In this document: piece after piece, positions 8,210 through 18,600 of the stretch | How positions within the stretch are numbered: the stretch's first letter is position 1 | Layout: every line of letters begins with the position of its first letter | From: Chlamydiales bacterium | Lineage (GTDB): Bacteria; Chlamydiota; Chlamydiia; Chlamydiales; Criblamydiaceae | DNA: 64,000 nt | Assembly (NCBI GenBank): GCA_024233575.1 | Contig: JACKPN010000001.1 | Coordinates: forward strand, 310,001-374,000 | Reading direction: 5' to 3' | Translations under genes and position numbers: made by a program | Notes under the pieces: model-generated | The model's input: the letters and a program-made list of their open reading frames with translations, nothing else | Databases searched by the model: none | Told to the model about the DNA's origin: nothing

Positions 8210-10114
8210 TTACTTTTTGATTACTTTCACTTTCTTCACTTGCCTGTTGGCCATCCTGATGCCTTTTGCAGAAACGCCCTTGACGAGGACTGTTTCCATA
8301 TCAAAGATTCCTTTCGCGATCTTCTGCTTCGCTTTCGGCACAAAAACAAGTTCTAGGCTGATATTGCTATCTGTAGAGATGTATTCGAGGTCGACTCCTT
8401 TTTCAAGGTAGTTGTAGATCTTGTCGAGAATAAACTTCTTGACGATGAAACGTTTAGCAAAGCAATAATTAGATTTCGGATCCTTGTAGACAACGTTGAT
8501 AATTGTTTCTTTGTCGGCAACACCAACATAGACCACCTTGCTATTGTCATGGTGGACATATTCTTTTTCAGGAATATTAGATACCTTGTAGGTGCCATCT
8601 TTAAAGATCAGCAGCAACTTATCGAAGTTTGTACACTCGATGAAGATATCACTGACGACCTTCGATCCAACGAATCCCGTTTTGGGGTCGAAGCCCACCT
8701 TGATCTGTTTTGTCTCGATCGCTCGTCTGTCCAGTTGCTCAATCTCTTTGATCTCGGTATGGCGAGGATAGGACTTGGCATATTTATCGATCAGATCTTT
8801 CAGGTAATTGATCGTGAATTTCTTGATATTTTTGAGGTCTTTCTCTACCTGTGCGAGTTTTTTCTCTATCGCAACGATCTCTTCCTCATTCTTATCGATA
8901 TCAAAACGTGAAATCCTGCGGATCGGTATGTTGAGAAGACGTTCGCGATCCTCGTAGGTTGGTACGCGCAACAGATGTTTATGGTAAGGTTTCAGGCTCT
9001 CTTCGATCGTCTCATGAACTTTTTCGTAAGATTTCACGTTCTCAATTTTTTTATAGAGCCGATTTTCGATAAAGATCTGCTCCAGCGATTTCTGAAAAAT
9101 TTTGTCATTGAGGCGATCCCGTTCTATTTCGAGCTCACGCTGCAGGTATTCTTTCAATCTAGCGGTATTATGGATCAGGATCTCATCGACGGTGGTCTCA
9201 ATAGGCAGATCATCCTTGATGACGACCACTTGGGAATTTAGCGATACTTCACACTCTGTGTAGGCATAGAGGGCCTCTTGAAGATCTTGAACGTAAACGC
9301 CGCGGGGAAGCTTGATCTCAATCTCTACCTTATCGGCAGTGTAGTCGTTGATCGAGTCTATCTTGATCTTGCCGCGCTTTGCCGCTTCATCGATGGAGCG
9401 GATGAGCGATTCTGTCGTGGTACCGTGGCAGATTTCGCGAATGATGATCGTTTTCTGGTCCGGCATCTCCATTCTTGCGCGCAGTTTCACTTTACCGCGC
9501 CCTTTGTCGTACTCCGAGGCATCCATGATACCCCCGGTGTAGAAGTCGGGTAAAAGCATAAACTCTTTACCTTCGAGGATAGAGATCTGCGCTTCCAGCA
9601 GTTCGATGAAGTTATGAGGCAAGACGCGCGTAGACATGCCGACAGCTATCCCTTCAGCTCCTTGCATCAGGAGGACGGGAATTTTCGAAGGCAAGACAAC
9701 AGGTTCTTTTGCACGGCCATCGTAGGAGGGGAGGAACTCTGTGAGATCGGGATTAAAGAGCGTTTCTTTTGAAAGCGGCGATAGGCGCGTTTCAATATAT
9801 CGCGACGCAGCTGCCGGATCACCGGTCAGGATGTTGCCGAAGTTGCCTTGGGTGTCTAACAGATATCCCTTGTTTGCCAGATTGACCAGGGCATCGGTAA
9901 TCGGCGCATCGCCATGAGGATGCAATGCCATCGTTTGTCCTGCAACGTTAGCAACTTTATGGAGCTTACCGTCATGCATCATCATCAGGATATAAAGAAT
10001 CCGGCGCTGGACAGGTTTCAGGCCATCGACAATGTTGGGGATAGCTCGATCGAGAATGACATACGATGCGTACTTGAGGAAGTTATCCTTCATCTGATGC
10101 TTTAGGTCTTCCAT
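8210..10114 (-). CDS. parC: DNA topoisomerase IV/gyrase-type subunit A (second chlamydial copy)
   Basis: The subunit cuts and rejoins DNA in a type IIA topoisomerase. The N-terminus carries the winged-helix/tower region with RAIPNIVDGLKPVQRRILY. The catalytic Tyr is Y106 in AAASRYIETR. A long coiled-coil region follows (around residues 320-460). At 634 residues it is shorter than standard GyrA/ParC because the C-terminal pinwheel domain is reduced. In C. trachomatis the homologue is gyrA_2 (CT660), also short. It lies 2 bases after parE and is clearly in an operon with it. Confidence 0.92.
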   Translation of the reverse strand: MEDLKHQMKDNFLKYASYVILDRAIPNIVDGLKPVQRRILYILMMMHDGKLHKVANVAGQTMALHPHGDAPITDALVNLANKGYLLDTQGNFGNILTGDPAAASRYIETRLSPLSKETLFNPDLTEFLPSYDGRAKEPVVLPSKIPVLLMQGAEGIAVGMSTRVLPHNFIELLEAQISILEGKEFMLLPDFYTGGIMDASEYDKGRGKVKLRARMEMPDQKTIIIREICHGTTTESLIRSIDEAAKRGKIKIDSINDYTADKVEIEIKLPRGVYVQDLQEALYAYTECEVSLNSQVVVIKDDLPIETTVDEILIHNTARLKEYLQRELEIERDRLNDKIFQKSLEQIFIENRLYKKIENVKSYEKVHETIEESLKPYHKHLLRVPTYEDRERLLNIPIRRISRFDIDKNEEEIVAIEKKLAQVEKDLKNIKKFTINYLKDLIDKYAKSYPRHTEIKEIEQLDRRAIETKQIKVGFDPKTGFVGSKVVSDIFIECTNFDKLLLIFKDGTYKVSNIPEKEYVHHDNSKVVYVGVADKETIINVVYKDPKSNYCFAKRFIVKKFILDKIYNYLEKGVDLEYISTDSNISLELVFVPKAKQKIAKGIFDMETVLVKGVSAKGIRMANRQVKKVKVIKK

Positions 10115-10116
10115 AT

Positions 10117-11973
10117 CTATGCCTTATGCGCCTCTTCTAGTTCGTTAAGTTCCTTTGAAGTGTCCTGATCTTCATTGATCAAATTTTCCATGATGAATCT
10201 TTTTCGTTCAGGCGTATTTTTTCCCATGTAGAACTGCAATGTCGGCTTGATGTCGGAGAAAGCTCCCACTGTCACGGGGATCAGGCGGATATCGTCACCG
10301 ATAAACTGTTTGAACTCGTTCGGAGAGATCTCACCCAACCCCTTGAAACGGGTGACCTCGACACTTCCTTTCAATTTTTTGATCGCACGGTCGCGTTCTT
10401 CTTCGCTGTAGCAGTAGAACGTTTTGGCTTTGTCGCGCACCTTAAATAGCGGTGTCTCAAGAACATATAGATGTCCGCCGAGCACAAGACTTTCGAAATA
10501 AGTGAGAAAGAAGGTGATCAATAGATTGCGGATATGCATGCCGTCAACATCTGCATCGGTAGCAAGCACGACTTTCTGATAACGTAAGTTTTCAAGATCT
10601 TCTTCGATATTCAGCGCGCTCATCACGTTGAACATCTCCTCATTTTTGTAGAGCTGGTCCATCTTCATGCCGTGGACATTGAGCGGCTTGCCGCGCAAAG
10701 AGAAGACCGCTTGTGTCAAAGGGCTTCGCGATGCAACGATCGAGGCGCTGGCTGAATCGCCCTCGGTGAGGAAGATCATCGTCTTTTCTGCCAACTCATG
10801 TTTGTCTGTCGCATGGTACTTGCAATCACGCAATTTCGGAATTTTGAAGGAGATCTTTTTCTGCTTCTCTTTAGCCTCTTTTTTTACGGCAGCGAGTTCT
10901 CGACGCACTTTCTCATTGAAAGCGATCCTTTCAATAATCTTCTTGGCAATCTCAGGATTTTGATACAGCAGAGTGACAACCGCGTCTTTGACTTCCTGTA
11001 CTAAAGGTCCGCGTAATTCAGTGTTGCCCAGCTTGTTTTTTGTCTGCGATTCGAAGATCGGGTCTTTCACTTTAACGAGAACAGTCCCGACGATGCCTTC
11101 GCGGACGTCGACGCCTTGGAACGATTTTTTCGCATATTCGTTAACGCCTTTGAGCACGCCCTCGCGGAATGCTGACAGGTGTGTTCCGCCATCTGCGGTG
11201 TGTTGTCCGTTGACAAAGGAAAAATAGGTCTCGCCGTAGCTTTGCGTATGAAGAAAGGCAAACTCCAACTGTTTTCCGCGGTAGTGAAGAGGCTCATACA
11301 ACCGCTCGTCGGGCGCTACTTCTTCACTCAGCAGATCGAGCAGTCCATTCTTAGACGTGATCTTCTGACCGTTAAAGATCAGTTCCAAACCCATGTTCAG
11401 GTAGGCATAATGCCACATCCGCTTTGTAAGATATTCCTGCTGAAAATGGAATTTTTTGAAGATCTCGGGATCGGGAATAAACTCTACAAAGGTGCCGTTG
11501 CCCTCATCAGTTTTGCCCTTTTTCTCTCTTTTCTTCTTCCCTTGGGAAAATTCAGCCTCGAAAAATTTACCATCGCGATGGCTGCGAACAAGAAAGTGGC
11601 TGGACAAAGCGTTGACAGCTTTAGTGCCGACACCATTCAATCCTACGGAGAACTGGAATACATCATCATTGTATTTCGCGCCGGTATTGATCTGGCTGAC
11701 GCAGTCGATCACTTTACCAAGAGGGATGCCGCGTCCAAAGTCGCGAACGGAGACCTTGCCGTTCTTCTCATCGACCTCCACTTCGATCTTGCTGCCATTA
11801 TTCATGATGAATTCGTCGACGCTGTTGTCGATTACCTCTTTCAACATGATATAAATCCCGTCGTCGGGATGGGATCCATCGCCGAGCCTGCCGATGTACA
11901 TTCCGGAGCGCAACCGGATATGTTCCAGAGCATCAAGGGTTTTTACGCTGCTTTCATCATATTTTTTTGCCAT
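10117..11973 (-). CDS. parE: DNA topoisomerase IV/gyrase-type subunit B (second chlamydial copy)
   Basis: The 618-residue ATPase subunit pairs with the downstream parC. The GHKL ATPase domain shows VIDNSVDEF (the N-box) and DFGRGIPLG. The transducer follows, then the TOPRIM motifs LTEGDSASAS and ATDADVDGMHI, which bind the catalytic metal. The C-terminus ends with an acidic tail. The start is MAKKYDESSVKTLDALEHIR, typical of this family. In C. trachomatis the next gene is hemA, but here about 8 kb of accessory DNA lies between the two. Confidence 0.94.
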   Translation of the reverse strand: MAKKYDESSVKTLDALEHIRLRSGMYIGRLGDGSHPDDGIYIMLKEVIDNSVDEFIMNNGSKIEVEVDEKNGKVSVRDFGRGIPLGKVIDCVSQINTGAKYNDDVFQFSVGLNGVGTKAVNALSSHFLVRSHRDGKFFEAEFSQGKKKREKKGKTDEGNGTFVEFIPDPEIFKKFHFQQEYLTKRMWHYAYLNMGLELIFNGQKITSKNGLLDLLSEEVAPDERLYEPLHYRGKQLEFAFLHTQSYGETYFSFVNGQHTADGGTHLSAFREGVLKGVNEYAKKSFQGVDVREGIVGTVLVKVKDPIFESQTKNKLGNTELRGPLVQEVKDAVVTLLYQNPEIAKKIIERIAFNEKVRRELAAVKKEAKEKQKKISFKIPKLRDCKYHATDKHELAEKTMIFLTEGDSASASIVASRSPLTQAVFSLRGKPLNVHGMKMDQLYKNEEMFNVMSALNIEEDLENLRYQKVVLATDADVDGMHIRNLLITFFLTYFESLVLGGHLYVLETPLFKVRDKAKTFYCYSEEERDRAIKKLKGSVEVTRFKGLGEISPNEFKQFIGDDIRLIPVTVGAFSDIKPTLQFYMGKNTPERKRFIMENLINEDQDTSKELNELEEAHKA

Positions 11974-12071
11974 ATGCCTAGTGTCGCCAGTGAAAAAATG
12001 AGGATACAGAAATACAAGCTATCGAGTATATACTAAAGAGAAGAGCTATATTGATTAAAGGAAAAAATCAA

Positions 12072-13100
12072 ATGACGACGGCAGGAGTCTTTAAAAACAA
12101 GACCGTCCTGATCACAGGAGGCACCGGCAGCTTCGGCAAGATGTTCGCCAAGCGTCTTCTGGAAGAAGACGAAGTCCATAAAGTCATCATTTTCAGTCGA
12201 GACGAGTGGAAACAGTGGGACATGCAGCGGTCTGATCCGATCTTTTCCGGCTCTAAAGTCCGCTATTTCCTCGGCGACATCCGCGACTTGCAGCGGCTAC
12301 GCCGCGCTTTTGGGGACGTCAATTACATCGTCCATGCCGCAGCGTTGAAGCAAGTGCCTGCTGCTGAATATAACCCTTCCGAATTCGTCAAGACCAACGT
12401 CAATGGAGCCATGAATATCGTCGAAGCCGCTATCAGCTGCGGCGTTGAGAAAGTCATTGCTCTCTCGACAGACAAGGCGTGTAACCCTATCAACCTGTAT
12501 GGGGCGACAAAGCTCTGTTCCGACAAGCTATTCGTCAACGGCAACGTCTACGTCGGGACACGCGGTTACCCCATTTTCTCAGTAGTCAGATATGGCAACG
12601 TGCTGAACAGCCGCGGAAGCATCATTCCTCTTTGGCGAAGTCGCATTCAAGAAGGTGCCAAGTCGCTCACCATCACCGATCCAAAAATGACCCGTTTCTG
12701 GATCACCCTGGAACATGCCGTACAAGTCGTTGTCGATTCTTTCGACAGGATGCGCGGAGGAGAGATCTACGTCCCCAAAATTCCTAGCATGCGGATTACC
12801 GACCTTGCCGAGGCGATCGCTCCCGGCATCAAACAAGAAGTGATCGGCATCCGCCCAGGAGAAAAACTGCATGAAGTGCTCATCAGCGTCGAAGATGCGC
12901 GCCACACCTACGAATTTGACGACCATTATGTGATTGTTCCTGAGACCTACTCGACAAACAAGGAACAGATGGCGCATTTCCTTGCCGGACGCAAGGGAAA
13001 GATCCCTACCGAAGGATTCGCTTACACCTCCGACTCAAATACCGATTGGCTTTCTATCGACCAGCTGCGCGAAGTCATCAAACCATACTTTCCTTCGTAA
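12072..13100 (+). CDS. pseB: UDP-GlcNAc 4,6-dehydratase (PseB-like, nucleotide-sugar SDR)
   Basis: This is an extended short-chain dehydrogenase. The NAD(P)-binding loop is TGGTGSFGK close to the N-terminus. PseB/FlaA1-type features follow: DIRDLQRLRRA, HAAALKQVPAAEYNP (active-site region), STDKACNPINLYGATK, and MTRFWITLEHAV. The family makes a 4-keto-6-deoxy sugar used for pseudaminic acid or for capsule/O-antigen sugars. The start is set at ATG 12072 because AAAGGA lies 9 bases before it; an upstream in-frame TTG (12051) is less likely. No other nonulosonate gene is adjacent. The three Maf-type proteins at 37.7-45.3 kb are possible users of such a sugar. Confidence 0.85.
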   Translation: MTTAGVFKNKTVLITGGTGSFGKMFAKRLLEEDEVHKVIIFSRDEWKQWDMQRSDPIFSGSKVRYFLGDIRDLQRLRRAFGDVNYIVHAAALKQVPAAEYNPSEFVKTNVNGAMNIVEAAISCGVEKVIALSTDKACNPINLYGATKLCSDKLFVNGNVYVGTRGYPIFSVVRYGNVLNSRGSIIPLWRSRIQEGAKSLTITDPKMTRFWITLEHAVQVVVDSFDRMRGGEIYVPKIPSMRITDLAEAIAPGIKQEVIGIRPGEKLHEVLISVEDARHTYEFDDHYVIVPETYSTNKEQMAHFLAGRKGKIPTEGFAYTSDSNTDWLSIDQLREVIKPYFPS

Positions 13101-13173
13101 AAATTTCCACTCTTGATCAGATATACCGATTCAGATTATATCCTACTGACTTATTTCGGCATGGGCTAATTAT

Positions 13174-14676
13174 ATGCGAAGATTTATCTGTTCCATCCTT
13201 CTCGCTTTACCCTTCGTTTTAGAAGCGAGTTTCCAAGTGCTAATCCCTGTTTCCTATTATGGCTGGCTGGATCAGTATAGCATGGATTCCGGCCATAGCT
13301 TCGTCGGCAACGAAGCATGCGTCCCCACATCCAGTGTCAATTCGTTTACCTATTTGCAATCGTCCAGCCCTTCGATCTTCGGCACCGGACTCTCAGGGAC
13401 TAGCTATTCAAATTGGGAAGATACGGACGATGCCATGATCTCCATCATGGGAACAACAACACCTGATGGGACCTACTATTATCAGTTCGTTTGGACTTAT
13501 AATATGTACATGGCCCTGACCAAGAACCATCCAGAGGTGCAGTTCTCGGGAATGTTCCCCGATTCCATCTGGGATGCCTCTTTGGGCTATCCGAAACCCG
13601 ACTATATCACTTCAGGAAAACCTACGGCGCAGTTCCTAACTAACCTTCTTGCCTCAGGAAGTGTTGCGCTAACCAGTATCGAATACACGGGAGGCGGAGG
13701 GCATGAGCTCCTCGTCAACGGCCTGGAGTGGGACCCTACTACCAATACCGGCACTCTTTACTTCGTCGACCCGCTTGACCCTTCACAAAATTATTCCGGA
13801 TCCACTGTATTAGGTCCTGTGAAGCAGACAAGTGGGACTCTTCAATTGAATGGCGATGGCAATTTGCTACTCACCTACGATCAATATTCCGGTAGGCTGC
13901 CTTATACAGGAACTTATGATTCGGTTTCAGCAGAGCTCGTTGGACTGTTGTCTGTGGGAGGGTTCTTTTACAATACCTCTTACATCGGTAACGCCAATGC
14001 GCAGGCTATCGTCGAAGGGGTCAGGCATCTTGATCCCACCACCTCGTCGATAACCCCCATTTTGGCAGTATTGAATACGGTTGCAGATGCCGAATCTGCT
14101 TTTCTCGAGCTGGATCCTTCGCTCTATAATGCTCTTCTTTTTACCGACCAAAACGTCTCCAGAGAAATGCAGACAGCAATCAATGGCAGCCTCCGCCGTT
14201 ACCGTTATTGCTGCACCGCCCCGGGATGCTGCCGCAATCTCTGGATCACTCCCCTGGAATTATGGCTGCATCAAGATAGCATAGACAGAGCAAGCTACAG
14301 CAACAGAATTGATGGAGGGATCATAGGCTATGACATGCGCCTGACCAACAATTGCATCGGCGGTGCAGCGTTCTCTTATGCCCACACCAAAATTTCCTGG
14401 AAAAATACTCCCGCCTCCGCACATCTCAATAGCTACGGTCTCTCGCTTTATGCAGCGAAATATTGCCACCGCCTTTCTTTTGACACGAGCCTGACAGGCT
14501 TTTTCAATCATGCGAGCGGGTCCAGGACTGTGTATATCCCTTCCGCACTGCCCTTCATTGCCCCTATTGATACGACGATTACCCATAAGAATTGCTCCAA
14601 CACCTTACAAGGACACGTCGGGGCGATTTATGACCTGTGCCATTGGAATGTTTGCCGCTCCACGGTAAATATATGA
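13174..14676 (+). CDS. Autotransporter with cysteine-peptidase-like passenger, beta-barrel truncated
   Basis: A signal peptide (residues 1-18) precedes a passenger of about 300 residues. The passenger has features of a papain/C39-like fold: C49 in NEACVPTSSVNS, H177 in GGGGHELLVNGLEW and D199 in LYFVDPLDP. These could form a Cys-His-Asp triad; this is inferred from spacing and context only. From about residue 350 the sequence resembles an autotransporter beta-domain (YSNRIDGGIIGYDMRL, LNSYGLSLYAAKY). Only about 140 residues of the usual 260-280 remain, and the frame stops 9 bases before an IS element, without the final strands and terminal aromatic residue. It is probably non-functional for secretion. 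The upstream neighbour is the pseB-like gene. Confidence 0.7.
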   Translation: MRRFICSILLALPFVLEASFQVLIPVSYYGWLDQYSMDSGHSFVGNEACVPTSSVNSFTYLQSSSPSIFGTGLSGTSYSNWEDTDDAMISIMGTTTPDGTYYYQFVWTYNMYMALTKNHPEVQFSGMFPDSIWDASLGYPKPDYITSGKPTAQFLTNLLASGSVALTSIEYTGGGGHELLVNGLEWDPTTNTGTLYFVDPLDPSQNYSGSTVLGPVKQTSGTLQLNGDGNLLLTYDQYSGRLPYTGTYDSVSAELVGLLSVGGFFYNTSYIGNANAQAIVEGVRHLDPTTSSITPILAVLNTVADAESAFLELDPSLYNALLFTDQNVSREMQTAINGSLRRYRYCCTAPGCCRNLWITPLELWLHQDSIDRASYSNRIDGGIIGYDMRLTNNCIGGAAFSYAHTKISWKNTPASAHLNSYGLSLYAAKYCHRLSFDTSLTGFFNHASGSRTVYIPSALPFIAPIDTTITHKNCSNTLQGHVGAIYDLCHWNVCRSTVNI

Positions 14677-14685
14677 CCTTTTTTA

Positions 14686-15522
14686 GATAGTGTCGTCAAA
14701 TTAGATTTCTCTAAAGAGCAAGACACCTAATTTGAACTGCTGCAAGGAAGGTAGCTGTGTTTAGCATATCTTGTAGCAATACCTCTCCAACGTACAAGAT
14801 GTAAAAAAAGCATTTTCAACAAGATGTCGAAGCTTATAGAGGTGCTTATCAAACTCCCTTGGGTCTTTGCTGTTTGATTTGGGTGCAATCACTGGATTTA
14901 TACCTTGGTGTTTTGCTAGGGAAATGATTGCATCACCATCATATGCTTTGTCTGCAAGACGGTGCTCAGCTGAAATCCCTTCAATTAAGTAACTTTCCTG
15001 AGTGCTATCGTGCGAGGTACCCTTTGTAATAATGATTCTGAGCGGCATACCATGCGCAACCACGGCCAAATGTATTTTTGTGTTGAGCCCCCTTTTGTGC
15101 AACTCATGTCTTGATTACCTCCTTTTGCACCAGCTGCGTGAGGGTGTACTTTAATATGACTGTCATCTATCAGAAGCCACTCATAGTCTAGTTCATCAAT
15201 CATCATCTCTAGTAATTTTTCCCAAACACCACGATCCCTCCACCTGCAAAACCTCCGGTGTATGTTTTTCCAGTCTCCGTAATCCGAAGGCAAATCTCTC
15301 CAAGGAGCCCCCGTCCGTAGGATCCAAAAAACACCATTGATAAAACTGCGGTTATCCCTTGCCGGGCAGCCTACAGCCCCCGCTGATCCAGGTAGATTTG
15401 GCTCGAGCTTTTCCCATAGCGCATCCGATATGTCATAGCGTCTGTGAGCTGTCATTGGTTCCTCCTAAAAGTTGTCTATCAGGAGACCTTATATCAGAAA
15501 ACTATAATTTGACGACACTATC
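14686..15522 (-). mobile_element. IS5-family (IS427-group-like) insertion sequence, copy 1
   Basis: The ends form an inverted repeat: GATAGTGTCGTCAAATTA at the left and its complement at the right. A TA dinucleotide flanks both sides (14684-14685 and 15523-15524), as expected for this group's target duplication. The element is 837 bp. It carries one transposase in two overlapping frames on the minus strand. It lies just after the truncated autotransporter gene. Confidence 0.88.
14761..15455 (-). pseudogene. IS5-family transposase (OrfA/OrfB), C-terminally frameshifted
   Basis: OrfA runs 15455 to 14985 and OrfB from 15102 to 14761. They join by a -1 shift at an A-AAA-GGG slippery site, the normal arrangement for IS427-type elements. 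DDE residues are seen: LIDDSHIKVH in OrfA, DKAYDGDA and LRHLVEN in OrfB. In addition, a T7 run right after VENA appears to have one extra base. Removing it restores FLHLVRWRGIATRYAK, the expected C-terminus, which copy 2 still encodes in part. Two further bases are missing downstream. Copy 1 is therefore probably inactive despite looking nearly intact. Confidence 0.75.
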
Positions 15523-15622
15523 TATTAACTTGATTTTTGATCTCATCGATTTTTAAAAAAATTGACTTTTACTAAGTCACATGATTACAATTTTTGCTGT
15601 GAAACTTTCTGTATAATTTAAA

Positions 15623-18600
15623 ATGTCTTCAGTAAATCAAATTTTTCATTCGGATAATAGCAATCTAACCCTTCAATATGGATCCGCTGTTCCAGATTCA
15701 CCCAAAGAAAACCGATCGAATAACATTCCCCTAATCGAAGATCTCTCAGATTTGTGTTTCAAAAAATTGGATGCCATAGATGAAGAAGAACAGATCTTAT
15801 TTTATTCAAATTGTTTTATTGATTCAAGGTTCTTTTTGAAAGTGCCTAATGAACAGTTTAGCATTTTCGAATATCTGCTAAAAAAGGGACCCGAATTCTT
15901 TCGAAAGTGCTTGTTGAAAAATGAAACTTTTGTAGGAGAACGAAATGAATGTACAATAATTTTATTTTTGAGCTACTTTAGTTCCTTTTTAGCAAGATTA
16001 TCTGATGAATCCCTTCAAAATTATCTGTCACTTTTTGATGAAATTATAGAAAAATTCCAGTTATTAACATTGAAGAATATAAAAGATGTCTATGCAAAAT
16101 TAGAATGCAACAAACGCTTAGCTTGCCTTACTGTTGCCTTTCGGCATGCCCCGGCCTTTGAATCAGATGATCGCACTGTTGTTTCTCAAGTGATGTTTGG
16201 TGCATATTATTCACTGCAACACTCTTTGCAAGGTGCAAATGATCATGAAATATCCACAGTGAAAAGTATTGTTTCTCATACCATCAATGCTAGAATTTAT
16301 TTTGACCAGGAAAAAAAAGTACCAACTTATTCTTTTTTCCAGCAAGTATTAGCACACGACAAAGAAGCAAAAAAAATTAGAATTAAAGTACCTTCTGAAC
16401 ATTTTCAATCAAAAAAATTATTCATTAATTATAAGCAGGTAGAATACAAAGTTCCTTTCTCATTGATAGAATCCTTGTTAAAACTCGGCGCTGATCCAAA
16501 CCTGCCAGCTACAGATGGATCAATACCTCAAATGAGTTCTATCCTTTATTATGAAAATAATATAGATCGAAATGGTTCATGTTTCTCTATTAAAGTAAGT
16601 GATAAATACGATCCTTCACTGCTGGAACTGCTGGAAAATTATGGCTTAAAAACCGATGAAAAACTCCTTTTAACAGCAATAGAAACTCTGCTTGATACAA
16701 CTGTAGAAGCCAGCTTCACCCATAAGGTTTATCGAACCGTTTCCTCTGAAAGCTTAAAAGTATTACTACAACGTACATCTCCAGAAACAAAAAAAGAGGC
16801 TCTAGATCTTTTAAAAAAAAGATTCCAACACTGGGATACTCGTCTAATCAATGATTGGATAGAAAATGATAGCCTATCTGACGATATAAAAATTATTCTT
16901 GGATTACTTACGCAGTTTTCAAGATTTCAAATGCCATGTTTTATTACTGTGATACCCCCTGAGCAACTTATCGAATTATTTTCCATGCTCGATGCAGAAA
17001 GTAATTGGACTGCTTGGGAATTGCTTTCAGTCGAATTGTATATCTCTTTCATTTTATTTCATGAAGCTGTGGGTGATAGCGGGCTCATCACACTGCTCAA
17101 GGCATTAAGCGAGAAAGCTAAAGATGACATCACTCAAAAAGAATTTAAAACGATTTGTGATTATTTGAGTCATCCTACATTTCCTTTCAAACATTTGCTT
17201 AGAAAATTTTTACGATATTTCAAGCCTCAAACATTAACGACCGCTTTTATCGTTGAGAATTGTCTAAATTTGGGATTCCTCTATGATTATGAAGGGTGGA
17301 AATCCAGAATTCCAAATTCACCAGAAAAAAATATCGTTGAACAAAATCGAGAAGAAATCGTTCAAGATATCATTATTGGCAGATCACTCAAATTACCACA
17401 TATCCAACAGTTATTTAAAAATTCCCGCGATTCTCTCCCTTCTGGTCAAGTACTATACCGTAACTTCCCAGACTACTTGAATGAGAAAATTCTCGAATTT
17501 TTACAAATGATTGACAAGCTTCCTGATAGTTTAAAGCATCTTTTTATTTCTATACTTATTGAAGAGAAAAAACCAACGATATTGGCAGAGGAGTTGTTCA
17601 ATAACCCAGAGTTACTGGACTCATTTATCATTGAAATTTTTGGTATAAGAAGCATCGATTATTCAAGTAATGGAAAAGTCGTTCCTGCTATCAACAAGAG
17701 ACTCATAATCTTATTCTCGATAATTAGAGGGCATCTCTCCATCGACGAATCACTAAAAAATGAAATTGTTCATGCGCTGCGAACACAAAAGCCGATCGAA
17801 GACTCGATACCAATGATTGATGCTATTCCTCGTATTACTGATAAGGCCTTGCGTGTTTTAGGACGAACAGCCTTTGTACCAGATGGAAATGGCGGCGCCA
17901 GAGCATATAAGTTTTATCGCAATGGAGAAAATTTTTCTCGGTTTACAAGAGAAGGACCTGTGACTGAAGTGATGAAAAAGCACACAACGACTTTTCGAAG
18001 TGCTTTTCACAACCCAAAAGGTCTTGTACGAGTGAAGTTCGTACCGCCTCAACTGCTTAAAGCATTACAACTAACTAAAAATAGAGATCACGCCCCTCAC
18101 TTGGTCTACACCTATACAACTGAAAATATTAAAGCGCTTACAACTTATCTTGATGAGGATTGCGAGGAGTGCGATTTTACTGAAGGGCTAGAGCGGTTCA
18201 TTCATGATAGCTGCCAACTCATTCGCATGGGACTGTATCCTGAGTTAGCGGAAATGAATCATAATGAAGAGGATGACCGTAGGTATCATCCCATACTAGG
18301 CGGTAACTCTGCAGGCCGATTAGCAGATTTTGAAGCAGGCAGCGCGCATTCTAATGGCCGCTGCTCTGGTTGGACCGATTGCGGTGACCTTAATAAGGTT
18401 GAGATCGATGATCATCAACAAAGTCTGAGCCATTCAAACGAGCTCTCTAGGCTTCTTTTGCTCGTCATGATGTTTTACCTAAAAAGATTGAAAGCACAAG
18501 GCAAGCAACTGGATTGGGAAAGCGCTGATCAGATCAAGTATTTGGTAAGTAAACTCCAGTCAACAGTTGCATCTATTGTGAGCTACTATTCACACAAACC

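Noticed and set aside
11179..12036. 285-codon frame opposite parE
   Set aside because: It is antisense to a conserved topoisomerase subunit. Its hydrophobic, Cys-poor sequence looks like a codon-bias shadow.
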